The notes beneath the pieces are model-generated. The model saw only the letters and a list, made by a program, of their open reading frames with translations. It was not told the origin of the DNA and searched no databases. Positions 9,359 to 17,065 of a DNA stretch of 64,000 nucleotides are shown here, piece after piece (positions within the stretch are counted from its first letter, which is position 1; each line of letters opens with the position of its first letter). The stretch is from Actinoallomurus liliacearum (GTDB lineage Bacteria; Actinomycetota; Actinomycetes; Streptosporangiales; Streptosporangiaceae). The stretch covers positions 1-64,000 of the forward strand of contig NZ_BAABHJ010000039.1 in the NCBI RefSeq assembly GCF_039542035.1. The letters run 5' to 3'. A program made the translations under genes and the position numbers.

Positions 9359-11329
9359 TCAATTCGGCTGGCAGGGTGCCGTGATCAGCGAACCCGGGCC
9401 GACGCAGACGGGTGCGCCCGCCTGGCGGAGCAGCCTCCTGGCGTCGTCATCGGCGAGGAAGGTGAGGAACGCCGCGGCGGCGCTGCCGTTCGGCGGCGGC
9501 CCGTAGGTGTAGAAGACCTCCGGGGCGACGAACGGGTAGCGATCCATCGTCGGGGACGCCGTCGGCATCCTGCCGTCCAGAGCGATGATGCGCACGTTGG
9601 GATAGCGGCGGGCGTCCGAGGCGACGTGCACCTCGGCGTACCCGATCGTGCCGGGGACCGTGTCGACCGTGTCGAGGACCTGCGCCTGGCTGCTGCGTTC
9701 GCAGCGGATGACGTGCAGCGCGGCGCGGAGATCGTCCTTGCGCCGGCAGTCGCTGGACGACAGGTCCGGTTCCGGCCCCCTCAGCACGTGCTCCTCGAAG
9801 ATGCCCCGGGTCCCCGACCCCTCGGTCCGGCTGACCAGCCGGATCGGCAGGTCCCTGCCGCCCTTGATCGACTTCCAGTCGGTGGGGCCGTCCGGCGCGT
9901 AGATGGAGCGCAGGTCCTGGAGGGACAGACCGGTCACGTTCGTGCCCTTGTCGACGATGACGGCGAACGCCACCAGCGCGACCGGGAAGCCCCGGAAACC
10001 CCGGAGCCGCACCTCGTCGGAGTCGGATGTGAGATAGCCGTCGTGCATCGCGATGGTCGAGGCGGCGTTGCCCGTGGTGAGGGCGCGTACTCCCTCGTTG
10101 GACCCGATGGCGCTCACCTCGATCCGGGCGTCCCGGCACCGGGCCTCGTAGCCCCGCCGGATGATGTCGGCCGTCCGCTCGAACGCGGTCGAGCCGACCA
10201 GGTGGAGCGTTCCGGAGAAGCACAGCGCACGGTCCGCCGGCGACGTGGCGACGCCGGCCAGCCGGGCCGCCCCGGCGCCGGCGGCGAACACCAGCGCGGC
10301 GGCGGCGACCGACAGTGACCGCCGCCTGCGGGAGAACCACCGCTCCCGTGGGGGCGCCCCCCTCGCCGGGGCGGCCTCCTGCTCGGTGCGCGGCCGGCTC
10401 TCGGCCGCGGCCGGGCGTTCCGGGAACCCCTCCGCCTCGGCCACGCGTTCGCGGATCCCACCCGCCTCCGCCGGGCGCTCCCGGAGTCCCTCCGCCACCG
10501 GCGGGTGTTCCCGGAACGTCTCCGCCTCGGCCAGGCGTTCGCGAAGCGCCTCCGCCTCGGCCTGGGCCGCCGCGAGTCGCCGGCGCAGTTCGGCTCCTTC
10601 GGCGCGGGCACGGGCCAGGTCGTCCGTCGGGGGGACGTGCCGGAGACGCTCGTACGCCTCGACCCAGCGCGCGACCTCCGCGGCCGGCAGCCCGCAGGCC
10701 CGCGCGAAATGCCCTACCCTGACGCGCTCCCGGTCGCTGGTGGTGCGCCAGCGGTCCTTCTGGAGCATCGCGCTGATCGTGGCGTCGGGGAGCGTGCCCC
10801 ACGAGCGTTTCTCGATCTCGGTCTGCCGCGGCGAGCCCGCCCAGCCGCGCAGCTCCGCCAGGAGCAGGTAGAAGTCCCGGATGTCGCCCGCCGCCGACGG
10901 ATCGGGCAGCCGCCGCTCGGCGGCGAACGTCGGCTCGGTCCAGGGCTTGAAGGTCACCGGGTACCGCTCGGTCAGCTGCCGCCACGGGACCTTCTCCCGG
11001 TACGCCTCGACCACCTTCGTGGGCTTGCCGTGTCCGTTCCGTTCGAACGCCGCGCGCAGTTCCTCGCCCCATTCGTCCCAGAGGGCGTGCTCGGCCGCAC
11101 TCCACCGGCCGCGCGCCTCGCCCACCTCGACGCCGTCGGCGCCCGCCGCGGCGAGGCACGCGCTGACGACCTCCCACGACATCAGCTCGCCGTCGCCGGA
11201 CGACACCGCCTTGACCGTCTCCTCCAGCAGCCCCGTGCGCTGGGCCAGTACGGCCGGCTCGGTCCCGGCCAGACGGACGGCCAGGCCGCGGGTGAACTCC
11301 GCCCTCCGGTCGACATGGGAGTCCAACAC
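9359..11329 (-). CDS. Membrane-anchored PstS-like substrate-binding protein with cytoplasmic N-terminal region
   Basis: 656 residues from GTG 11329, preceded by a GGACGGAG-like binding site; the frame stays open upstream without a better start. Residues 1-220 are soluble and helical (TGLLEETVKAVSSGDG resembles a helix-turn-helix; RSWGTLPDATISAML resembles a second one). An Arg/Glu-rich region of 11-residue repeats follows (see 10396-10550), then a basic stop-transfer stretch RRRR and a single membrane helix near residue 325. The C-terminal 300 residues are a phosphate-type periplasmic-binding fold (LVGSTAFE, SNEGVRALTTGNA, SRTEGSGTRGIFEEHVL). Free PstS proteins are lipoproteins; here the binding domain is tethered to a cytosolic module, which suggests a sensor rather than a transporter part. 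No pstCAB genes are nearby. Confidence 0.7.
   Translation of the reverse strand: MLDSHVDRRAEFTRGLAVRLAGTEPAVLAQRTGLLEETVKAVSSGDGELMSWEVVSACLAAAGADGVEVGEARGRWSAAEHALWDEWGEELRAAFERNGHGKPTKVVEAYREKVPWRQLTERYPVTFKPWTEPTFAAERRLPDPSAAGDIRDFYLLLAELRGWAGSPRQTEIEKRSWGTLPDATISAMLQKDRWRTTSDRERVRVGHFARACGLPAAEVARWVEAYERLRHVPPTDDLARARAEGAELRRRLAAAQAEAEALRERLAEAETFREHPPVAEGLRERPAEAGGIRERVAEAEGFPERPAAAESRPRTEQEAAPARGAPPRERWFSRRRRSLSVAAAALVFAAGAGAARLAGVATSPADRALCFSGTLHLVGSTAFERTADIIRRGYEARCRDARIEVSAIGSNEGVRALTTGNAASTIAMHDGYLTSDSDEVRLRGFRGFPVALVAFAVIVDKGTNVTGLSLQDLRSIYAPDGPTDWKSIKGGRDLPIRLVSRTEGSGTRGIFEEHVLRGPEPDLSSSDCRRKDDLRAALHVIRCERSSQAQVLDTVDTVPGTIGYAEVHVASDARRYPNVRIIALDGRMPTASPTMDRYPFVAPEVFYTYGPPPNGSAAAAFLTFLADDDARRLLRQAGAPVCVGPGSLITAPCQPN
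10396..10550 (-). repeat. 33-nt (11-codon) tandem repeat inside PstS-like gene
   Basis: About five degenerate copies of a 33-nt unit encode an 11-residue pattern of the form (L/I/F)-R/P-E-R/H-x-A/P-E-A-x-x. It lies just before the membrane helix of the PstS-like protein. The period and Glu/Arg content fit a rigid helical or coiled spacer on the cytoplasmic side. Copy number may vary between strains. Confidence 0.6.
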
Positions 11330-11587
11330 CCGCTCCGTCCGTCTCGCGCTCTTCGCCGCGCGGGCGCGCGTCGCGCGGCGCTCCCCACAGTGCCGCCGGA
11401 ACCGGTGCCGAACCTGCCAGTTATCCAGAAGTTCGCGTTCTCGTACCCGTTTGTACGGCCGAGGACCCCGCTCGGAAGGGTTCCAGGAACGCACCAGGAA
11501 TTCCGGGAGAGCACCTGGAAACGGCGAATCGCACCAGGTCATCCGCCGATCGGCGCTACGGTCCGGTATTCCGCCACTCTGGCATCC

Positions 11588-12040
11588 ATGAGCGCAGGAC
11601 ACCGCCCCATCTCGTACGCCGACCTGGTGATCGATCGATTCCAGAAGTGGCCACTGACGGAATGCCGCGCCGACTGTCCACCCGGCCGTGCCCTGGCCCT
11701 GCACGGCCTGCAGATCGTTCATCTCCACGGAGGGGACCTGGCCGAGGTCCTCCTGACCCAAGAGGTCATCTCCCGGCTCGGCACCGCCCTCACCGCCTCG
11801 GGCCGCGTCGACCTCTCTCCGGCCGCCGGCTGGGCGCAGGTCCATCTGGACACCGACGGCGACCTGTTCCTCCTGCAGTCCCTGGTGAGCCTCGCGATCC
11901 AGGCCAATGACCCCGGGTCCCGCCCGCTGCGCCGTACGGTCACGGCCTGCCCGATGTACGTCTCGGCGGCCGAGTCCGGGCCGTCCTGGCGGCGGCATCG
12001 TGGACGGACGCGCCGGAGCAGGGCGAACGTGCCCGTCTGA
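11588..12040 (+). CDS. DUF5519 (luciferase-domain) family protein
   Basis: 150 residues from ATG 11588. The core HGLQIVHLHGGDLAEVLLTQEVISRL followed by a GRVDLSPAAGWAQVHL strand matches the small DUF5519/luciferase-like domain family, which normally has an F-R-x-G-x-x-E-I-G-H-L-H-G-D type centre and a W-x-S/Q-F/V strand after it. The last 35 residues are Arg/Ser-rich and probably disordered. No signal peptide or membrane segment. The upstream long open frame is antisense to the PstS-like gene and is not coding. Function of the family is not known; the gene is divergent from the PstS-like sensor across 258 nt. Confidence 0.65.
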   Translation: MSAGHRPISYADLVIDRFQKWPLTECRADCPPGRALALHGLQIVHLHGGDLAEVLLTQEVISRLGTALTASGRVDLSPAAGWAQVHLDTDGDLFLLQSLVSLAIQANDPGSRPLRRTVTACPMYVSAAESGPSWRRHRGRTRRSRANVPV

Positions 12041-12120
12041 CCGAACGCCACCCCGGAAAGCGGGGAAGGAACCCCTCATGGCACGCTTTCCCGAAGCGGC
12101 CGAAAAAAGGGGGGACCTGG

Positions 12121-13203
12121 ATGGTGGACGCTGAGCGGGCAGGCGTACCGCAGCCGGTGCTGAGTCCGCTGACGACCGCCGCCGTCTTCCTCGTGCTGAC
12201 GGTCGATCCCGGCGGGGAGTCCACGGCACGGGATCTGCTGGCCGACCTCGCGGGACTGACGAGGTCGGTCGGCTTCCGGGTGCCGGACGGCAGGCTGAGC
12301 TGCGTCGCCGGCATCGGATCGGAGGTCTGGGACCGTCTGTTCGACGGTCCTCGGCCCGCCGAGCTGCACCCCTTCCGTGAGGTGGCCGGAGCCGTGCACC
12401 GCGCGGTCGCCACCCCGGGCGACCTGCTCTTCCACATCCGCGCCGAGAAGCTCGACCTCTGCTTCGAACTGGCCTCCCAGATCATGAACCGGCTGCGGGG
12501 AGCGGTCACCGTCGAGGACGAGGTGCAGGGGTTCATGTACTTCGACGTGCGCGACCTGCTCGGCTTCGTCGACGGCACCGAGAACCCGGTGGGCCCCGCC
12601 GCGGCGGCCGCCGTCCTGATCGACGACGAGGATTCCGCCTTCGCGGGCGGCAGCTACGTGATCGTGCAGAAGTACCTGCACGACCTGGAGGCGTGGAACG
12701 CCCTGCCGGTGGAGGAGCAGGAGCGGGTCATCGGCCGTACGAAGCTGGAGAACGTCGAGTTGGACGACGCCGTCAAGCCGTCCAACTCCCACGTCGCCCT
12801 GACCACCATCACCGACCCCGACGGCACCGAGCGCCAGATCCTGCGCGACAACATGCCGTTCGGCAACGTCGGCCGTGGGGAGTTCGGCACCTACTTCATC
12901 GGCTACGCCCGCACCCCGGCCGTCACCGAGAAGATGCTGGAGAACATGTTCATCGGCGATCCGCCGGGCAACCACGACCGGATCCTCGACTTCTCCACCC
13001 CGGTGACCGGGACGCTGTTCTTCGCGCCGACCGCCGACTTCCTCGACGACCTCCCGCCGGAGGCCACCGAAGGCGCCGCCGTGACCGACGTCCTCGGCGC
13101 GGACACCGACGTGGTCACGGCGGAGACGGCCTCCGACAGGCCGGCAAGCCCACCCGACGGTTCCCTGGGAATCGGCGGACTGAAGAGGAGCAGCATCCGT
13201 TGA
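12121..13203 (+). CDS. DyP-type heme peroxidase, encapsulin cargo
   Basis: 360 residues from ATG 12121 behind a G-rich binding site (AAAGGGGGG). The family motif GXXDG appears as GFVDGTENP and carries the catalytic Asp; SNSHVALT supplies the likely proximal heme His and GYARTP the distal Arg region. No Tat signal, so it is a cytosolic B-type enzyme. After the catalytic domain comes a flexible Ala/Thr/Asp tail and a C-terminal GSLGIGGLKRSS, the classic targeting peptide that docks cargo inside encapsulin shells. The stop overlaps the TTG of the encapsulin gene. It should reduce peroxides with small reductants inside the compartment. A 19-codon frame at 12078 overlaps the start and may be a leader, with little support. 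Confidence 0.95.
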   Translation: MVDAERAGVPQPVLSPLTTAAVFLVLTVDPGGESTARDLLADLAGLTRSVGFRVPDGRLSCVAGIGSEVWDRLFDGPRPAELHPFREVAGAVHRAVATPGDLLFHIRAEKLDLCFELASQIMNRLRGAVTVEDEVQGFMYFDVRDLLGFVDGTENPVGPAAAAAVLIDDEDSAFAGGSYVIVQKYLHDLEAWNALPVEEQERVIGRTKLENVELDDAVKPSNSHVALTTITDPDGTERQILRDNMPFGNVGRGEFGTYFIGYARTPAVTEKMLENMFIGDPPGNHDRILDFSTPVTGTLFFAPTADFLDDLPPEATEGAAVTDVLGADTDVVTAETASDRPASPPDGSLGIGGLKRSSIR

Positions 13204-13997
13204 ACAACCTGCACCGCGAACTCGCGCCCATCTCCGACGCCGCGTGGGCCGACCTGGAGGAGGAGGCGCGGCGGACCTTCCGGCGCCACGTGGCCGGCCG
13301 TCGCGTCGTCGACGTCCCGGAGCCGGGCGGGATCGAACTGTCCGCCGTCTCCACCGGGCATGTCGACCCGATCGCGGCGCCCGCCGAAGGGATCGCCGCG
13401 TACGCGCGACGGTCGCAGCCGCTCGTCGAGCTGCGGGTGCCGTTCACCGTCGACCGCCGGCAGGTCGACGCGGTCGAGCGCGGCGCCCGGGACGCCGACT
13501 GGCAGCCGGTGAAGGACGCCGCGCGGCGGATCGCGTTCGCCGAGGACCGTGCGATCTTCCAGGGGTACGCCGCCGGGGGCATCGCCGGGCTCGGGGAGAG
13601 CTCCGCCAATCCGGCGCTGTCCCTGCCCGCCGACGTGCGCGACTATCCGGACGCGGTCAGCCGGGCGGTGAGCGCCCTGCGGCTGGCGGGCGTCGGCGGG
13701 CCGTACGCGCTGGTGCTCAGCGCCGACGCCTACACCGCCGTGAACGAGACCTCCGACCACGGCTACCCGATCCACGAGCACATCGCCCGGGTCCTGGACG
13801 GAAAGATCATCTGGGCGCCCGCCATCGATGGAGCGTTCCTGCTGTCGACGCGCGGCGGCGACTTCGAACTCCGCATCGGCCAGGACCTGTCGATCGGCTA
13901 CCTGTCCCACGACGCGGACACGGTCCAGCTCTACTTCCAGGAGACCCTGACGTTCCTCGTCTACACCGACGAGGCCACCGTGACGTTCACGGCGTAG
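13200..13997 (+). CDS. Family 1 encapsulin shell protein
   Basis: 265 residues from TTG 13200, which overlaps the DyP stop (TTGA) and has GAGGAG at 13185-13190. The opening NNLHRELAPISDAAWADLEEEARRTF, the middle RQVDAVERGARDADWQPVKDAARRIAFAEDRAIFQGY and the tail YFQETLTFLVYTDEA match HK97-fold encapsulins (linocin M18-like proteins) and the length is typical of a T=1, 60-subunit shell. The shell encloses the DyP encoded just upstream, whose C-terminus carries the docking peptide. The non-canonical start with tight overlap suggests coupled translation that could set the cargo:shell ratio. Confidence 0.96.
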   Translation: MNNLHRELAPISDAAWADLEEEARRTFRRHVAGRRVVDVPEPGGIELSAVSTGHVDPIAAPAEGIAAYARRSQPLVELRVPFTVDRRQVDAVERGARDADWQPVKDAARRIAFAEDRAIFQGYAAGGIAGLGESSANPALSLPADVRDYPDAVSRAVSALRLAGVGGPYALVLSADAYTAVNETSDHGYPIHEHIARVLDGKIIWAPAIDGAFLLSTRGGDFELRIGQDLSIGYLSHDADTVQLYFQETLTFLVYTDEATVTFTA

Positions 13998-14034
13998 CCG
14001 CCGGGCGGGACGCGGAGATCAGCGAAAGGCGCCG

Positions 14035-14637
14035 ATGATGGGCATCGTGTCACCGGGGTTCCACGGCCGGGGCCGACGGCCGGAGGTCGAGCTCCCTCCC
14101 GGTCAGTACCTCACCGAGGACTTCCCGGTCCTGTCGGCCGGTCCGACGCCGCGGGTCCACCAGGAGGACTGGGAGTTCACCGTCACGACCGAGGCCGGGC
14201 AGGAGTACCGCTGGGACTGGCGGCAACTCATGGATCTGCCCAGCGAGAGGCCGACGGTGGACATCCACTGCGTCACCAAGTGGTCCAAGCTCGGCACCCG
14301 GTGGGAAGGCGTCTCGCTGGACACTCTGCTGGCCGACGTCGACACCGCCGCCGACTACGCGCTCGTCCACTCCTACGGGGGCTACACCACGAACCTCCCG
14401 CTGGAGGACCTGCTGGACGGCCAGGCGTGGATCGCGTACCGCTACGACGGCGCGGACCTCGTATCCGAGCACGGTGGCCCGGCCCGGCTGCTGGTGCCCC
14501 ACCTGTACTTCTGGAAGTCCGCCAAGTGGGTGCGCGGCATCCGGCTGCTCGACGAGGACGAGCCGGGCTTCTGGGAGACGGCCGGATACCACGACTACGG
14601 AGACCCATGGCGCGAGCAGCGGTATCAGGGCGACTGA
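14035..14637 (+). CDS. Sulfite oxidase-like molybdopterin oxidoreductase
   Basis: 200 residues from ATG 14035 (ATG 14038 is an alternative). The sequence fits the small Moco-binding SUOX/YedY-like family: DWRQLMDLPSERPTVDIHCVTKWSK, in which the Cys after DIH is the expected molybdenum ligand, then YGGYTTNLPLEDLL and LYFWKSAKWVRGIRLLDEDEPGFWE. No Tat signal, so a cytosolic enzyme. It overlaps the following reductase gene by 31 nt, forming the conserved actinomycete pair of molybdoenzyme and flavin reductase. It starts 37 nt after the encapsulin gene on the same strand, which suggests one transcript. Confidence 0.92.
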   Translation: MMGIVSPGFHGRGRRPEVELPPGQYLTEDFPVLSAGPTPRVHQEDWEFTVTTEAGQEYRWDWRQLMDLPSERPTVDIHCVTKWSKLGTRWEGVSLDTLLADVDTAADYALVHSYGGYTTNLPLEDLLDGQAWIAYRYDGADLVSEHGGPARLLVPHLYFWKSAKWVRGIRLLDEDEPGFWETAGYHDYGDPWREQRYQGD

Positions 14638-15350
14638 CCTGGCGCGTCGGCCGTCTCGCCGAGACGCGGGCGGAGACGGCGACGGCCCGGACCCTGGTCT
14701 TCGACGTGCCGGGCTGGCCCGGCCACCTGGCCGGCCAGCACGTCGACGTACGGCTCACCGCCGAGGACGGCTACAGCGCCCAGCGCAGCTACTCGCTCGC
14801 CGCACCCGCCGACGGTGACCGCGTCGAGCTGACCGTGCAGCTCGTACCGGACGGCGAGGTCTCCTCCTACCTCACCGAGGGACTGTCCCTCGGTGACCCG
14901 GTGGAGATCCGCGGTCCCATCGGCGGGTGGTTCGTCTGGCGGCCGGCCGAGACGACCCCGGTGGTGCTGGTGGCCGGCGGCTCGGGGATCGTGCCGCTGA
15001 TGGCGATGATCCGCGCCCGCCGTCAGGCGGGCAGCCGTACGCCGTTCCGCCTCGTCCACTCGGTACGGACCCCCGCCGACCGGTACTACGCGGCGGAGCT
15101 CCGCCGGCCCGACCCCGGTCTCGACGTCACCCACATCTACACCCGGGCGGCGCCCGATGGCCGGCCCCGCCCGCCGGGAAGGCTGACCGTCGCCGACCTG
15201 AACTCCGGAGGCTGGCCCGCGGAGTTCATGCCGGACTGCTTCGTCTGCGGACCGACCGGGTTCGTCGAGACCGCCGCGGACATCCTCCTGTCTCTCGGCC
15301 ACGACGCACGCCGGATCAAGACCGAGCGATTCGGCCCATCGGGAGGCTGA
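14607..15350 (+). CDS. FAD/NAD(P)H ferredoxin-reductase-type oxidoreductase
   Basis: 247 residues from ATG 14607, with GGAG five bases upstream and a 31-nt overlap with the molybdoenzyme gene. FAD binding is shown by QRSYSLAAPA, the NAD(P) site by GGSGIVPLMAM, and the C-terminal block by FVCGPTGFVE. There is no 2Fe-2S domain, so it is the two-domain FNR form. It probably passes electrons from NAD(P)H to, or takes them from, the neighbouring molybdopterin protein. The stop is followed within one base by the DUF6510 stump. Confidence 0.92.
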   Translation: MARAAVSGRLTWRVGRLAETRAETATARTLVFDVPGWPGHLAGQHVDVRLTAEDGYSAQRSYSLAAPADGDRVELTVQLVPDGEVSSYLTEGLSLGDPVEIRGPIGGWFVWRPAETTPVVLVAGGSGIVPLMAMIRARRQAGSRTPFRLVHSVRTPADRYYAAELRRPDPGLDVTHIYTRAAPDGRPRPPGRLTVADLNSGGWPAEFMPDCFVCGPTGFVETAADILLSLGHDARRIKTERFGPSGG

Positions 15351-15351
15351 C

Positions 15352-15405
15352 GTGATCGACGGCCACTACCAGGACGGCAACGCGCTGGGGTGCCGCCGGA
15401 GGTGA
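15352..15405 (+). pseudogene. Truncated DUF6510 gene
   Basis: GTG 15352 follows GGAGG (15342-15346) one base after the reductase stop. The first codons read VIDGHYQDGNAL, the conserved N-terminus of DUF6510 proteins, small zinc-ribbon-like partners that usually follow this molybdoenzyme/reductase pair. The frame then diverges and stops after 17 codons, and the opposite-strand hydrolase gene ends at 15406. The rest of the gene is absent, so this looks like a rearrangement breakpoint. Confidence 0.7.
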
Positions 15406-16455
15406 TCAGCGGCGCCGGAGACGGTCGACGTCGATGATCGCCTGGGCGAAGGCTTCGGGCGCCTCCTGCGGCACGTTGTGACCGATGCCGTGGAACGTCC
15501 GGTGCGCGTACGCGCCGGAGAAGTGATTCCGGTAGGACGAGCCGTCGCCGTCCGGGGTGAACGGGTCGCGGTCGCCGTCGATGGTGATCGTCGGGACGGC
15601 GATGGCCGGTCCGGCGGCCAGCCGCTTCTCCAGTCCGTCGTACCGCGGGTCGCCCTGGGCGAGACCCAGCCGCCAGCGGTAGTTGTGGACCACGATGCTC
15701 GCGTAGTCCGGGTTCTGGAACGCCGCCGCGGTCCGTTCGAACGTCGCGTCGTCGAACCGCCACGTCGGGGAGTTGAACGTCCACACCAGCCGCGCCAGGT
15801 CGTCCCGGTGCCGGTCAAGGCCCATGCGGCCGCGCTCGGTGGTGAAGTAGTACTGGTACCACCACGCCCATTCGAGCTTCGCCGGCAACGGGTTCTCGTT
15901 GGCCTCGCGGTTGGTGATCAGATAGCCGGTCACCGAGACGAGGGCCTTGCACCGTTCCGGCCACAGCGCCGCGATGATGTCGGCCGTGCGGGACCCCCAG
16001 TCATAGCCGGCGAGGATCGCCTTCTCGATCTTCAGGGCGTCCATCAGGGCGATGATGTCCAGGGCGATCACCGACTGCTGCGCGTTGCGGAAGGTGCGCT
16101 CGGATCGGAACCGGGTCGTGCCGTGGCCGCGCAGGTACGGGACGATCACCCGGTAGCCCTCCGCAGCCAGCAGCGGCGCGACGTCGACGTAGCTGTGGAT
16201 GTCGTACGGCCAGCCGTGCAACAGGATGACCGCGGGTCCGTCGGCCGGGCCGGCTTCGGCGTATCCGATGTCGAGGACGCCGGCCTTGACCTGTTTCAGC
16301 GTGCCGAAGGAGGTGCGCGTCCCCGGCTCGGCCCCGCGAGAAGCGGCCGTCTTCTCGGCCGTGGCGGCCGCGGCCGGTCCCCAGGGGAGGCCGGCCAGCG
16401 AGGCCGTCGCGGCGCTCGCGCCGAGGGCCTTGGCGAATGCGCGCCTGGTGATCAT
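15406..16455 (-). CDS. Tat-exported alpha/beta hydrolase, epoxide hydrolase-like
   Basis: 349 residues from ATG 16455. The N-terminus is a Tat signal without full consensus (ITRRAFAKALGASAATASLAG). The hydrolase core has HGWPYD (oxyanion region), the nucleophile elbow GYDWGSRTA with Asp in place of Ser, an acidic DGDRDPF segment, and GIGHNVPQEAPEAF with the catalytic His. An Asp nucleophile points to epoxide hydrolases or haloalkane dehalogenases rather than serine esterases. Its upstream region has two TGTAATC-N9-GATTACA sites (16475-16497, 16515-16537), shared with the CGNR regulator gene. The gene ends exactly at the DUF6510 breakpoint. Confidence 0.88.
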   Translation of the reverse strand: MITRRAFAKALGASAATASLAGLPWGPAAAATAEKTAASRGAEPGTRTSFGTLKQVKAGVLDIGYAEAGPADGPAVILLHGWPYDIHSYVDVAPLLAAEGYRVIVPYLRGHGTTRFRSERTFRNAQQSVIALDIIALMDALKIEKAILAGYDWGSRTADIIAALWPERCKALVSVTGYLITNREANENPLPAKLEWAWWYQYYFTTERGRMGLDRHRDDLARLVWTFNSPTWRFDDATFERTAAAFQNPDYASIVVHNYRWRLGLAQGDPRYDGLEKRLAAGPAIAVPTITIDGDRDPFTPDGDGSSYRNHFSGAYAHRTFHGIGHNVPQEAPEAFAQAIIDVDRLRRR

Positions 16456-16474
16456 CCGTGATCCCTCCCGAACA

Positions 16475-16497
16475 TGTAATCAGCTCAACTGATTACG
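16475..16497. promoter_or_regulatory. Palindromic operator, hydrolase promoter, site 1
   Basis: GTAATCAG-N5-CTGATTAC is a perfect 8-bp inverted repeat 20 nt upstream of the hydrolase start. It matches the arms of three other copies in this window (16515, 19414, 19455), which points to one dedicated regulator. Confidence 0.6.
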
Positions 16498-16514
16498 AGC
16501 ATGGCAGCTCGATA

Positions 16515-16537
16515 TGTAATCGGTCAAGGTGATTACA
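16515..16537. promoter_or_regulatory. Palindromic operator, hydrolase promoter, site 2
   Basis: TGTAATC-N9-GATTACA, a perfect 7-bp inverted repeat centred 40 bp from site 1. Paired sites at nearly four helical turns suggest cooperative binding. Confidence 0.6.
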
Positions 16538-16606
16538 TCGACTTCTTCGTCCGGCTGCGGCCGTGGTGGCCGGGGCCCGGGACGGGCCGCCGGCCACCAC
16601 GGGAGG

Positions 16607-17035
16607 TCATGCGACGGCGGTGGCGTCGATGAGGACGGGGATGTTGCCGCGGGTGGCCTTGGAATAGGGGCAGATCTGGTGGGCCTGCGCGCCGAGCTCG
16701 TCGGCCGTTTCCTGGTCGACGCCGCTGAGTTCGAGGCGAAGGACGGCGCTGAGTTCGAACTCGTCGTCGTCGCCGTGGTGCAGGGTGATCTCGGCGGCGA
16801 CGGTCAGGCCGCGCAGGCGCACCTTGCGCTGGGCGGCGGCCCTCTTCACCGCGCCCATGAAGCAGGAGGCCCAACCGGCGGCGAACAGTTGCTCGGGGTT
16901 GGTGGCCCCTCCGGCGCCCCCGAGCTCATTGGGAATGGCGAGGGCGAGGTCGAGCAGGCCGTCGTCGGCCGTGACGCGGCCTCCGTTCCGTCCTTCGCCG
17001 GTGGCGGTGACGAACGCGGTGTAGCTGGTGGCCAT
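16607..17035 (-). CDS. ohr: Organic hydroperoxide resistance protein, Ohr/OsmC family
   Basis: 142 residues from ATG 17035. Typical Ohr length and order: YTAFVTATGEGRNGG at the start, TNPEQLFAAGWASCFMGA with the peroxidatic Cys, and HQICPYSKATRGN with the resolving Cys. It is a cytosolic thiol peroxidase that reduces organic hydroperoxides with lipoylated or other dithiol reductants. It lies 30 nt downstream of the tannase-like esterase gene on the same strand, so co-transcription is likely. No OhrR gene is adjacent. Confidence 0.95.
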   Translation of the reverse strand: MATSYTAFVTATGEGRNGGRVTADDGLLDLALAIPNELGGAGGATNPEQLFAAGWASCFMGAVKRAAAQRKVRLRGLTVAAEITLHHGDDDEFELSAVLRLELSGVDQETADELGAQAHQICPYSKATRGNIPVLIDATAVA

Positions 17036-17065
17036 GGTGATTTCCTCTTCCTGGAGTGAGACGGC

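Noticed and set aside
12078..12134. Micro-ORF overlapping the DyP start
   Set aside because: It has a fair binding site, but the peptide shows nothing recognisable and the DyP start has its own G-rich site; too weak to call.
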